Assembly: GCA_025934475.1 (NCBI GenBank)
Contig: JAICXZ010000008.1
Coordinates: forward strand, 1 to 16,674
From: Mucilaginibacter sp.
GTDB lineage: Bacteria; Bacteroidota; Bacteroidia; Sphingobacteriales; Sphingobacteriaceae
Direction: 5' to 3'
DNA: 16,674 nucleotides
The notes beneath the pieces were generated by a model that saw only the letters and a program-made list of their open reading frames with translations, was not told the DNA's origin and did not search any database. Positions within the stretch are counted from its first letter, which is position 1, and each line of letters opens with the position of its first letter. Position numbers and translations under genes: made by a program. Positions 1 through 7,317 of this stretch are shown here, piece by piece.

Positions 1-71
1 ACAAAACGCGAATATTCGGTAAGGGAATTACAGTAACGGCCAGGCAGCACTTTCAGGGCATCAGCATCCAT
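1..71 (-). CDS. ispG: Partial N-terminus, probably IspG (GcpE), 4-hydroxy-3-methylbut-2-enyl diphosphate synthase
   Basis: Reading leftwards from the ATG at 71, 23 codons are open to the window edge. The peptide contains LPGRYCNSLTEYSRF. I recall a YC-(N/E)-SLT-x-Y-x-R pattern at the N-terminus of IspG proteins of Bacteroidota, just before the TREV-x-IG and IQSMT segments, which would lie outside the window. IspG is the iron-sulfur enzyme of the MEP isoprenoid pathway. The ATG at 67 is in another frame, so 71 is the natural start; no Shine-Dalgarno sequence is seen, as is usual in this phylum. The family call rests on recollection of a short motif. That the stretch codes for something is more secure than its name. 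Confidence 0.42.
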   Translation of the reverse strand, partial: MDADALKVLPGRYCNSLTEYSRF

Positions 72-110
72 GAGGAGATTTATTGATTGGCACAAAAATA
101 CGGATTTGTT

Positions 111-146
111 GGAAGGTTGTAAAGTTGGAAGGTTGAAAGGTTACGG
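111..146 (+). repeat. GGTTGTAA/GGTTGAAA-type intergenic repeat, copy 1
   Basis: This stretch is built from slightly varied units of (A)AGGTTG followed by TAA or AAA. It resembles, in inverted orientation, the CAACCTTACAACC stretch at 10656-10684. It lies between two divergent genes, and its last TTG (133-135) also fits as the -33 element of the downstream lipoprotein promoter. Confidence 0.5.
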
Positions 147-162
147 TTATTCGGTATCTTAG
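133..162 (+). promoter_or_regulatory. Candidate -33/-7 promoter for the lipoprotein gene
   Basis: TTG at 133-135, a 19-nt spacer, then TATCTTAG at 155-162, one mismatch from the Bacteroidota -7 consensus TAnnTTTG. The ATG at 182 follows 19 nt later. The match is imperfect and unproven. Confidence 0.3.
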
Positions 163-181
163 GGCGACTTAAACTGTTCGC

Positions 182-1048
182 ATGAAATACATTTTCTACG
201 CTGTTCTATTTGTTTTTTTATTGGAAGGCTGCCACTCAACTATAAACAAAGATAGGCAAGTGGACAATGCCGCGGTTGTTAAACCGAAAACCACCATCAA
301 CCCGCTGGCTCAAAAGTTTGAGCCATTTTTAAAAGGTGTATGGATACCCAGCAAATATATCGCCGATATTGAAAGAACAAAATCTCCGCTCGCTTCACAA
401 CTGGCTGAGGTGTCTTGTTTCTATGTTTCGGCGCTACCTTCAAACAATGACAGTCTCCATATTGGTTATAGCCTCGGCAATCATGAGGGAGCTGATTTTA
501 TACTTTTTCTAAAACAAGGACAGAACCTGACATCTTTGAAAACAAGCTTAGTTGACTATGACACTAGGAGCAATTTCTATGACTTAGGATATAAAATAAA
601 AGATGGGGATACCTCCCTTTTCATTTACCACTACAATAAGCAGAACAAGTTATTAGATAGTGTCGGGTATACCCGCGTGGCTAACAGGGCTACCGATGAA
701 AATGATGTGGCGTGGGGAATTCAATTTATAACCAATAAAAAGCTGATGGCAGGCAGATACGCAGCCATTGACAGTTTGGGAAGCAGCATGGATATTAATT
801 TCACAAATGAAGGAAAAGTATCGGGATTTCATGAGTTCAAAAATTATGAGGTTCTGACTGATTTTTCATCTGGAATTGAGGATAATATGGACCAGGTTGG
901 TTTTTATCAATCTGATATGGGGAAAGCCCAATGGTTTGCCTATAAATTTAATCTTGATACCTTGAATTTATATGAAGCATTAAAAAATGATAAGAACGAT
1001 AGCATATCACAGGGCAAATTGAAATACAAACTCGTCAAACAAAAATAA
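182..1048 (+). CDS. Hypothetical lipoprotein
   Basis: I do not recognise the 288-residue family. The N-terminus is a lipoprotein signal: Lys2, a hydrophobic stretch, then LEGC with the lipidated cysteine at residue 17, so the mature protein should be membrane anchored. The rest is soluble, with no further membrane segment and no clear catalytic motif. It is rich in Asn, Asp and aromatic residues, as in many secreted Bacteroidota proteins. The start at 182 is fixed by the signal peptide. The next gene begins only 3 nt after the stop, so the two are probably co-transcribed. Confidence 0.8.
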   Translation: MKYIFYAVLFVFLLEGCHSTINKDRQVDNAAVVKPKTTINPLAQKFEPFLKGVWIPSKYIADIERTKSPLASQLAEVSCFYVSALPSNNDSLHIGYSLGNHEGADFILFLKQGQNLTSLKTSLVDYDTRSNFYDLGYKIKDGDTSLFIYHYNKQNKLLDSVGYTRVANRATDENDVAWGIQFITNKKLMAGRYAAIDSLGSSMDINFTNEGKVSGFHEFKNYEVLTDFSSGIEDNMDQVGFYQSDMGKAQWFAYKFNLDTLNLYEALKNDKNDSISQGKLKYKLVKQK

Positions 1049-1051
1049 TCC

Positions 1052-1516
1052 ATGCCCCAGCCGCTCCGATTCAAATACAGTCTCAACTCAGCCCTCCTCG
1101 GTATCCTGATGCCTTTGGTATTTGGAGCTATAACATGGAACAACTTGCTGGCTTCGTACCATTATCACCTGATACTAGGCATACTCATCATTGTCACCTG
1201 CGACCTGATATTCTTATCCTACCTCGTTTTTGCGTTTACCAAACGGTTAATGCCGGCGTTGCAAAATAAAATAGCACTCGAACTCAACGAACAGGGCATT
1301 ACCGATTACATCCGCAACATCGTGATCGAATGGAGCTATGTGCAGGATTTGACTCATGAATATGGTCGCAATTCGTCAAAGATCATCGTCAAACTAAACG
1401 CCGAAACCGAATACGGCACCGAAGTGGTCATACGCTTACGTTGGGTTAAAGGCAAGGACCGGGAGATATTTGATGCGGCTTATGATTATTTTGCAGAGAT
1501 AAACAGGCTGAGTTAA
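1052..1516 (+). CDS. Two-helix membrane protein with a possible PH-like domain
   Basis: The protein has 154 residues. Two hydrophobic helices at about 12-30 and 38-62 form a hairpin, followed by a soluble beta-rich tail from about residue 72. That tail holds ALELNEQGITD and IEWSYVQDL, a pattern (residue run, x-GI-x-D, then I-x-W-x-x-I/V) that I associate with bacterial PH-like proteins of the STM3941/YdbT type. The family assignment is tentative and no enzyme activity is suggested. The start is 3 nt after the lipoprotein stop, so the two are likely one operon. The antitoxin gene follows 20 nt after its stop. Confidence 0.7.
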   Translation: MPQPLRFKYSLNSALLGILMPLVFGAITWNNLLASYHYHLILGILIIVTCDLIFLSYLVFAFTKRLMPALQNKIALELNEQGITDYIRNIVIEWSYVQDLTHEYGRNSSKIIVKLNAETEYGTEVVIRLRWVKGKDREIFDAAYDYFAEINRLS

Positions 1517-1524
1517 ATAATTCG

Positions 1525-1532
1525 TAAATTTG
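1525..1532 (+). promoter_or_regulatory. Consensus -7 box upstream of the antitoxin gene
   Basis: TAAATTTG matches TAnnTTTG exactly and ends 4 nt before the ATG at 1537. If it is used, transcription would begin at or almost at the start codon, giving a leaderless mRNA. I see no TTTG at the usual -33 distance. Confidence 0.35.
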
Positions 1533-1536
1533 GATA

Positions 1537-1752
1537 ATGAGCACCCAATTCATAACGAACGAAAAAGGCCAAAAGACAGCGGTAATTGTACCTATCGCTG
1601 AATATGAAGATCTTTTACATCAGCATCATATAGATCTGGAGCTTACTGATGAATATAAATCAATGATCGACTCGATGATCGGGGAGGAAGAAAATGGTAC
1701 TGCCAAATACGTATCTGCGCAAAACATCAAAGACCGTTTTCAGCGAAAATGA
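1537..1752 (+). CDS. Type II antitoxin, Phd/YefM-like
   Basis: This is a small protein of 71 residues. The N-terminus FITNEKGQKTAVIVPIAEYEDLL has the shape of Phd/YefM antitoxins: two short beta strands around a G-x-x-x-AVIVP turn, then the E-Y-x-x-LL helix. It would bind its own promoter and neutralise the toxin encoded next to it. The acidic second half (about 36-54) is the likely toxin-binding tail. Its stop codon overlaps the toxin ATG as ATGA (1749-1752), the usual translationally coupled arrangement. Because the toxin gene is interrupted, the antitoxin may be an orphan here. Confidence 0.75.
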   Translation: MSTQFITNEKGQKTAVIVPIAEYEDLLHQHHIDLELTDEYKSMIDSMIGEEENGTAKYVSAQNIKDRFQRK

Positions 1753-2027
1753 CCTATGATTTTATTTTTCGCATCCAAGCAGAAAAAGACCTCGAAGACA
1801 TCCATGATTATTACAACAAGATAAACCCTAAAATCACCGACAATTTCTTCATTGAATTTTTCGAAACAATGGATTTTATTGAAGGTGAGCCTCTATTATT
1901 CCAAATTAGGTATTGACAAATAAGAATCGCGCCCATGTATCGTTTCCCTTATGGAATTCATTATAAACTAAGCGGGAAAAAGATTGTTATCTATAACGTA
2001 CTTCATACCAAAAGGTATTTTAAATAA
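1749..2027 (+). pseudogene. RelE/ParE-family toxin gene interrupted by an in-frame TGA
   Basis: The reading frame starting with the ATG that overlaps the antitoxin stop runs for 92 codons to TAA at 2025-2027, except for one TGA at 1914-1916. Residues 1-55 contain RIQAEKDLEDIHDYYNKI, the N-terminal helices of ParE/RelE toxins. After the TGA the same frame continues with IRIAPMYRFPYGIHYKL and ends VIYNVLHTKRYFK, which is the typical C-terminal beta sheet of these toxins and carries residues needed for activity. The total of 92 codons fits the family (about 90-105). A C-to-T change in a CGA codon is the simplest origin. The truncated 55-residue product should be inactive. Sequence error or stop-codon read-through remain possible; the base after TGA is C. 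Confidence 0.8.
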
Positions 2028-2059
2028 TCCTTATTTCGCTATCTCAAAATCTTCTAAAA

Positions 2060-2527
2060 ATGTCTAAAATCTATTATCTCTGCTCTTTGATGTTTTTGAT
2101 GCTAGTATTCGCTACTCAAAGTCACGCGCAGGTTTCATCCCAAACTCCCACGCTCGAAGCAAAACGCTGGAAAGATACCCAGTTGGTCGAGCCATCCGTT
2201 TTGGCGAATAAACTCAAAACAAATACCTCGCCCGCGATCATATTCAATATGGGGCCGATGGAGGATATTAAAGGAGCTAAGCACGTTGGCCCGGGAAAAG
2301 ATGCGGAAAATATTGAGAAATTAAAGAAGGAAGTTGCCTCATTACCCAAAAACACCGAGCTGATCATCTACTGTGGCTGTTGCCCACTCCAGACCAGATG
2401 CCCAAATGCAAAGCCCGCTTTCGACGAATTGATCAAGCTGGGCTTCACCAATGTAAAAGTGCTGAATTTGGCTACCAATCTAAAAACAAATTGGATCGAT
2501 AAGGGCTATCCCATCCAAGAGAAATAA
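2060..2527 (+). CDS. Secreted rhodanese-like protein with a Cys-rich active loop
   Basis: The protein has 155 residues. A signal peptide of about 23 residues ends at SHA before Gln24, so it should be exported to the periplasm. The rest fits a single rhodanese domain: VEPSVLANKL (about 43-52), AIIFNMGP (59-66), GAKHVGPG (72-79), LIIYCGCCPLQTRCPN (101-116) and the C-terminal GF-x-NVKVLNL (128-137). Cys105 sits where rhodanese places the catalytic cysteine, but the loop is CGCCPLQTRC with Cys105, 107, 108 and 114 instead of the common C-x-x-G-x-R. I have seen this CGCCP-type loop in secreted Bacteroidota and Acidobacteriota rhodaneses; its substrate is unknown to me. The gene converges on the barrel gene with only 2 nt between the stops. 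Confidence 0.8.
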   Translation: MSKIYYLCSLMFLMLVFATQSHAQVSSQTPTLEAKRWKDTQLVEPSVLANKLKTNTSPAIIFNMGPMEDIKGAKHVGPGKDAENIEKLKKEVASLPKNTELIIYCGCCPLQTRCPNAKPAFDELIKLGFTNVKVLNLATNLKTNWIDKGYPIQEK

Positions 2528-2539
2528 GATTAGAGATCA
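2528..2539 (+). repeat. Short ATTAGAGAT-family fragment at the rhodanese stop codon
   Basis: GATTAGAGATCA directly follows the TAA at 2525-2527 and is identical to the 12 nt that follow the mlaF stop at 15829-15840. It also covers the stop codon of the convergent barrel gene (2530-2532). It is short, so it counts only together with the longer family members. Confidence 0.35.
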
Positions 2540-5202
2540 AACATGGCCTTTAATAAAATAATCCTGCCCGGCAAAGTATACGAACTTGCCGCAAGCGTAT
2601 TGGCTGACAGATAAAGCGCATTGTAGGTTTTCACATTCAGAAAATTCACCGCACTCAACTCAAAATCGGTTCTCCATTTTTTTACCCTGAATTTGGCTGA
2701 AGCATCTGCAAAAAAGTATTTCAGATCGGGATTTCCCTGCTGGCGGGTAAAATAGTGCTCACCCGATAGTTTGAACTGAAGATTGTCGGTCGGGTTATAA
2801 AAAATAGCAGCCTGCTGCTGCAATTGGTCGATGTGATAGGCCGAAACTTCAACCCCTGAATGTGCATCTGTTTGAATACCTGATGCTTTATAACTAAAAT
2901 TTACCTGGTCGCTCACTTTGGTTTCCGCGCCAAAATTGAGCGTTTCCATTGTGGTATTGAAAGGCAATAATACACTGTTTTGAATTTGTACTGAACGATT
3001 GCTCTGCCAATTGATCCCAGCGCTAAAAGTCGTGCGCAGCGCAAACGAATATTTGCTAACCGAACCGCTCAGCGTCCATGAGTCGGTGCTGTTTGGGTAT
3101 GGCAGCATCACCCGCTGCTGGATGCTGTTAGTGATCACGCTCGAAGCAATATTATTAGCACTGACATGGTTGTAGGAGGCATTAACGCTAAAGAAAAACA
3201 GCGTGAGCGCTTTGCGGTAATTGAACCCAAGGGCCGCCATCTGATTTTGGCGCAAAGTCAGATCGGAACTATTGGCAAACAGCGTACGGTAATCGCGCAG
3301 GATATAGCCCTGGTAAATATCCCCGATACTGCCGGTTTCGTTGCGATAATTGTAAAACAAGTTCACGTAAGTTTCGAGTCCTGTCTGGTATTTCACCCTT
3401 AGTTGCGGATTGAAATATAATTTGGTGAGACTTTTATTCAACCCATAGGTGGTATCCGAATAATTGATCTGCTGCACTGTAAGCGGCATAGTCAGGTTAG
3501 CCTTCAGCTTATCGCCTGGTATGTCATAAGCCAGTTCAGCATAAACCTTTTTTCTTGTCCAGTTCAAATGATTGATGGCGCTGTCCGATTCCAGGTTGAT
3601 CGTATTGTTATTTTGCACAACGCTCAGATTAGAAGATAAAGTTTGCGATTGCAGGCTAAACCCGGTTCTAAAACTTTGGGTAACTACATTTCCGGGTATC
3701 TTGAACGAAAAATAATTATTCGTAAACCAGGTTGGTACATTCACACCCTGGATCAATTGAGAATAAGGGTTGCTCGCGTTAAAAAGCGCCGCGTTGTAGC
3801 CCGGCCCTATTATGCGGTTTTCCGGTTCGGTCATGTGGTTGATATAAGAATACACCTGGATGATATTATTCGATTTAAGCGATTTGATGATATTGAACTC
3901 ATTGGAAAAGCTTAGCGAATTATCCCCGAACGACTGGTTAACCATCGTTCCATTTGTATTCAAAGCGGAGTAGCTTGCTGAACGATTATCATCCATCAGC
4001 AGAACATCGTTCAGGTAATATTTGTCCTGGTTCACATTGAGCGTAAACTGCGCGTGAAATATATCGGGTTTAAACTGATTGTGCTGTGTCTCGGCATATC
4101 GCACGGTATCACCGGGCAAAAAGATGGTAGTTTTTTGGCTGTAATCCTGTTTTTGGACATCGTGCAGATAGTATGCATTGACACGCAGTTGAACATTCTT
4201 TTTAAGATTGACCAGGTTATTGAGGTTAAGCAGGCCTGAATTATTGAACAGATACCGATCGCGCGATAAAGCCGGGTCATTGACCGAACCCAGCGATAAC
4301 ACCGTCGCCGGCAGGTCGTTATCGAGCTGCTGCATATATGACGAGAAATTGTGCGACACCACTTCCTCACGCAGATCGGTGCCTGTATTATTCCCTTTCA
4401 GATAATTGATGGCTTTGTATTTATCCTTGAACATCATGGCGTTCAGATTCACATCATAATTACCGGGCAAACCGGCGCCTAAGCTCTCCTGGCCTACCAC
4501 CTGAAGTTTGGCATCTTTTTTCATAGTCAGGTTCAGCGCTACGTCATCACTCAGCACTTTATTCTGCAGCGCCTTAATGGGCTGGTTATTTTCTATCACC
4601 TGCACGTTGTTTACCACGCCTTGCGGGATGGTGTTTGTGGCGATATTATATTTATCATCCAGCAGGTTATCGCCCCCGATATAGACCGTGCTGATAGGCT
4701 TATTGTTATAACTGATCGTCCCATCAGAAGCAACCGATATACCCGGCAGCTTTTTGATTACATCGCCTATCGTCCTGTCTTGCGCACTGCTGAAATCGGC
4801 CACCCTATAACTCAGCGTATCCCCATGTGTGCGCAGCACCGGCCGACTGCTTTTGATCACAACAGCTTGCAATTGGTTGACCGAGGCCCGCAATACAAAA
4901 TCAACAGGCGCTGCGCCGGCAACACTTTTAACCTGGCTTTTATAACCCACACTACGCACCTCTACTACAAGACTATCTATGCTTTCGTCTTGTGGAAGTG
5001 TAAGATGATAAGTTCCGTCGCTAGCCGTCATCGTATAGGTCACTATCGCATTGCTTGCCTTCCTTTTCAGGTTAACAGTAGCAAAGGGCACTGCTTTACC
5101 CGTACTATCTTTAACCGTTCCACGAATGGTGCCTTGCGCAAAACAGAAGGCAGTGCACAGCATGCCGCATAGCAGCAGTATATAGGATCGCATGAAAGGC
5201 AT
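2530..5202 (-). CDS. Outer-membrane beta-barrel protein with CarboxypepD_reg-like and plug domains
   Basis: The protein has 890 residues. A signal peptide (1-23, ending CFAQ) precedes a carboxypeptidase-regulatory-like beta sandwich (about 24-108, GTIRGTVKDSTGKAVPFATV). A TonB-receptor-like plug follows (about 112-230), with GDTLSYRVADF, DVIKKLPGISV and PISTVYIGGDNLL. The rest (about 235-890) is a long alternating beta-barrel rich in Asn, Tyr and Ser. This is the large-barrel type often annotated as TonB-dependent receptor or outer membrane beta-barrel family in Bacteroidota. I see no convincing TonB box and cannot name a substrate. The ATG at 5202 lies 1 nt after the stop of the GLPGLI gene; a second ATG at 5193 is also possible. 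It is the last gene of the GLPGLI operon, so barrel and periplasmic proteins probably act together in the envelope. Confidence 0.88.
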   Translation of the reverse strand: MPFMRSYILLLCGMLCTAFCFAQGTIRGTVKDSTGKAVPFATVNLKRKASNAIVTYTMTASDGTYHLTLPQDESIDSLVVEVRSVGYKSQVKSVAGAAPVDFVLRASVNQLQAVVIKSSRPVLRTHGDTLSYRVADFSSAQDRTIGDVIKKLPGISVASDGTISYNNKPISTVYIGGDNLLDDKYNIATNTIPQGVVNNVQVIENNQPIKALQNKVLSDDVALNLTMKKDAKLQVVGQESLGAGLPGNYDVNLNAMMFKDKYKAINYLKGNNTGTDLREEVVSHNFSSYMQQLDNDLPATVLSLGSVNDPALSRDRYLFNNSGLLNLNNLVNLKKNVQLRVNAYYLHDVQKQDYSQKTTIFLPGDTVRYAETQHNQFKPDIFHAQFTLNVNQDKYYLNDVLLMDDNRSASYSALNTNGTMVNQSFGDNSLSFSNEFNIIKSLKSNNIIQVYSYINHMTEPENRIIGPGYNAALFNASNPYSQLIQGVNVPTWFTNNYFSFKIPGNVVTQSFRTGFSLQSQTLSSNLSVVQNNNTINLESDSAINHLNWTRKKVYAELAYDIPGDKLKANLTMPLTVQQINYSDTTYGLNKSLTKLYFNPQLRVKYQTGLETYVNLFYNYRNETGSIGDIYQGYILRDYRTLFANSSDLTLRQNQMAALGFNYRKALTLFFFSVNASYNHVSANNIASSVITNSIQQRVMLPYPNSTDSWTLSGSVSKYSFALRTTFSAGINWQSNRSVQIQNSVLLPFNTTMETLNFGAETKVSDQVNFSYKASGIQTDAHSGVEVSAYHIDQLQQQAAIFYNPTDNLQFKLSGEHYFTRQQGNPDLKYFFADASAKFRVKKWRTDFELSAVNFLNVKTYNALYLSANTLAASSYTLPGRIILLKAMFDL

Positions 5203-5203
5203 G

Positions 5204-6130
5204 TTATTTCTCCGGTAATTCGATTGGGTTATTGATAACCGGCGGCGGACCCATCCTTATCTTAATTTGAGGTCTCGGGCCATTAGCCGGCATATTAGCG
5301 TTATGTGAGGCCATCATTGATTGTACAAAAGCGTCAGGGTCTTTGCGCATAGCTTCCTGCAGTTTGGCAAACTCTTTATCGGTAGTTTTGATAGCGTCCC
5401 TGGGCAGTTGTATGATATTGGGATCGTCACCATTTCCCCCGTCTAAGGTTACCACCATCAAACCTTTGCCATCGTTTTTTACCTCCGAAGAATGGCCGTC
5501 CGGCTTAATGGTCATAGCCACCTTTTCTACGCCATCGAACATAAACTGCACATCTTTTTTGGTATCATATGCCTCCACGATAACACCAGGCAAACCATTC
5601 AATTTCCAGGGGCCCACATGTAGCGGCATATCGGGGCAAAACCAAGCGGTATAATCTCTGCCTTTAAAATGTGCAGTTGCCTTCTGGCAATGCAGCCCGC
5701 CGAATGTCGCAGTATCAGCGCTTATCTTCCATTCAATAGGAGGCATGCCGTCCTCAATCAGGTACCGGTTCATCACAAGCGGCTCCTTTCTATCCAGCTT
5801 CCTTTCGTTCGGGAACTGGTAAACCTCTTCGCCCGAACCTCTCCTGTTTCGGTTAATTCTGACGTTACCATCGGGCGAGCTAGCTATTTGGGCCTGCACC
5901 TCCTTTTTAAATTCGGCCTGTTCAAGCACATTATCATAGCTTTTGTAGGCGCTCGAATTTCTGCCGACAAATAGTGCCATATTTTCGGTATAAGGGTGAG
6001 CCCTGTCAGTCGTGTCGCGCAGATGCGAGAATTTGTAGTGGATCACTACCTGGGCAGTATCGGATTTCTGCGCAAAAACACTTGCCGCAATAGCAATCAG
6101 CAGTGTGCTTATTATCAGTTGTTTTTTCAT
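5204..6130 (-). CDS. GLPGLI family protein, copy 2
   Basis: The protein has 308 residues and a signal peptide of 20 residues (cleavage after VFA, before Gln21). The family signature is GPWKLNGLPGVIVEAYD, with GLPGVI at residues 179-184. Before it stand GGLHCQKATAHF and a WFCPDMPLHVG segment; Cys148 and Cys165 could form a disulfide. GLPGLI proteins are exported, found almost only in Bacteroidota, and of unknown function. It is clearly a paralogue of the next gene upstream: the signature falls at the same residue numbers and HPYTENM, ATFGGLHCQKAT and GPWKLNGLPGVIV are shared. The C-terminus is Met/Pro-rich (MRKDPDAFVQSMMASHNANMP). It is followed after 1 nt by the barrel gene, so tight coupling is expected. 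Confidence 0.88.
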   Translation of the reverse strand: MKKQLIISTLLIAIAASVFAQKSDTAQVVIHYKFSHLRDTTDRAHPYTENMALFVGRNSSAYKSYDNVLEQAEFKKEVQAQIASSPDGNVRINRNRRGSGEEVYQFPNERKLDRKEPLVMNRYLIEDGMPPIEWKISADTATFGGLHCQKATAHFKGRDYTAWFCPDMPLHVGPWKLNGLPGVIVEAYDTKKDVQFMFDGVEKVAMTIKPDGHSSEVKNDGKGLMVVTLDGGNGDDPNIIQLPRDAIKTTDKEFAKLQEAMRKDPDAFVQSMMASHNANMPANGPRPQIKIRMGPPPVINNPIELPEK

Positions 6131-6161
6131 AACAGCAATTATCTGAGTCTTATGATCTGGT

Positions 6162-7076
6162 TTAATTTTTTTCCGGCAATTCCATCGGGTTATTGATCAC
6201 AGGGCCCATCGGACCTGGACCTTTTTTAACCATGATATGATCCATAGGCGCATCGCCGCTGGCGCGATTGCCGGCCATAAGGCCGTCCGCAAATGCCTGG
6301 GGATCTTTTTCCATGGCTGCCTTTAGTTTATCGAACTCCTTTGGCGTAGTTTTGATCACCCTCGACGGTGGCGTTATCAAATTCATGTCATCGTTCAAAT
6401 CACGCACTATAGGCGGCAGATCTTTTTCAGCAACTGCCGACTCGCCCTTAGGCGGCGTAGGGATCGCTTTTTCTACCCCGTCAAACTTAAATATCACTTC
6501 ATTCTTTGCGTCGCGGGCATCTACGATCACACCGGGCAACCCGTTTAATTTCCAGGGACCCGTGTGCACCGGCAGATCGGGACAAAACCATACCGTATAA
6601 TTCCTCCCTTCAAAATGGCAGGTAGCTTTCTGGCAATGCAGGCCCCCAAAAGTTGCTGTATCACGGCTGGTCTTCCAGCGGATAACAGGCATTGGGCCAT
6701 CGATCGCGTAGCTGTTGACCATCAGCTGATCCATGATTACTAATTTTTGTGCATTCGGGTACTGGTAATATTCTACAGGTGTACCTACGCCATGCCTGTT
6801 TATCATGGGGCGCCGGTCCGGACTGGCGGCTGCGGCTTCGGCAAACGCTTTTTTAAACTGCGCTTTAAATACTACCCCATCGTAACTCCTGTATGCGCTG
6901 GCGTTTTTGCCGAAGTATAAAACCATATTTTCTGTATAAGGGTGAGCCCGGTTGGTAGTGTCTCTTACCCAGGTAAACTTGTAATGTATCAGCATCCGCG
7001 CCGTATCGGTTTTTTGGGCGAAGGCCCCTAAAGCTGCGACCGTCAACAGCATACATAATATCAATTGCTTTTTCAT
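6162..7076 (-). CDS. GLPGLI family protein, copy 1 (first gene of the operon)
   Basis: I place the start at the ATG at 7076, giving 304 residues, because the signal peptide MKKQLILCMLLTVAALGAFA begins there and matches the MKKQLI start of its paralogue. The open frame extends upstream to 7235, but that part crosses the putative promoter and is not signal-like. GLPGVI is at residues 179-184, identical in position to copy 2; Cys148 and Cys165 are conserved and Cys153 is extra. Tandem duplication of a common ancestor is the simple reading, with divergence mainly after residue 190. Copy 2 follows 31 nt downstream. It is transcribed divergently from the histidine kinase gene. Confidence 0.87.
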   Translation of the reverse strand: MKKQLILCMLLTVAALGAFAQKTDTARMLIHYKFTWVRDTTNRAHPYTENMVLYFGKNASAYRSYDGVVFKAQFKKAFAEAAAASPDRRPMINRHGVGTPVEYYQYPNAQKLVIMDQLMVNSYAIDGPMPVIRWKTSRDTATFGGLHCQKATCHFEGRNYTVWFCPDLPVHTGPWKLNGLPGVIVDARDAKNEVIFKFDGVEKAIPTPPKGESAVAEKDLPPIVRDLNDDMNLITPPSRVIKTTPKEFDKLKAAMEKDPQAFADGLMAGNRASGDAPMDHIMVKKGPGPMGPVINNPMELPEKN

Positions 7077-7094
7077 GAGTGATAATTTTCGATA

Positions 7095-7136
7095 CAATTT
7101 TATCTTCCTGCCGCCGGTCTCTAAAAAGTTTGTTAC
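7095..7136 (-). promoter_or_regulatory. Candidate operator and promoter of the GLPGLI/barrel operon
   Basis: On the minus strand GTAACAAACTTT (7136-7125) is followed by 22 nt and then TAAAATTG (7102-7095), one mismatch from TAnnTTTG. The ATG at 7076 lies 18 nt further on. The same 12-mer, with one change, and the same 22-nt spacing occur before the kinase gene on the other strand. The end of the 12-mer overlaps where a -33 element would sit. Its complement, AAAGTTTGT, fits the published LytTR half-site pattern [TA][AC][CA]GTTN[AG][TG]. Confidence 0.45.
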
Positions 7137-7270
7137 CAACGGCTTGTACTCACTCATGAAGCAGGGATTTTTGTTATTTGGCAATAATTGGTGTGATTTC
7201 GCCTGGTTGAGTGTGAACAGGCTGGTAAATCTCAAAAATCGGGGCGTTCACAATACTTATTAACTTATTA

Positions 7271-7312
7271 GTCACAAACTTTACCACTGAGCCGCAAGGT
7301 GTTTTACTTTTG
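7271..7312 (+). promoter_or_regulatory. Candidate operator and promoter of the kinase/regulator operon
   Basis: GTCACAAACTTT (7271-7282), 22 nt, then TACTTTTG (7305-7312), an exact TAnnTTTG. The kinase ATG at 7318 is only 5 nt further, so the mRNA might be leaderless. The layout mirrors that of the divergent GLPGLI operon. A second LytTR-like half-site, TAAGTTAAT, is next to it on the minus strand at 7267-7259. Confidence 0.45.
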
Positions 7313-7317
7313 TTGAC

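Noticed and set aside
4621..5172. 183-codon plus-strand frame opposite the barrel gene
   Set aside because: It is antisense to the conserved plug and regulatory domains of the barrel protein and has no recognisable motif.
2530..7076. Polysaccharide utilisation locus (SusC/SusD type)
   Set aside because: No SusD-like gene, no glycoside hydrolase and no TonB box; the barrel goes with GLPGLI genes instead.
7077..7235. N-terminal extension of the first GLPGLI gene to 7235 (53 extra residues)
   Set aside because: The signal peptide starts at 7076 and matches that of the paralogue; the extension crosses the putative promoter.
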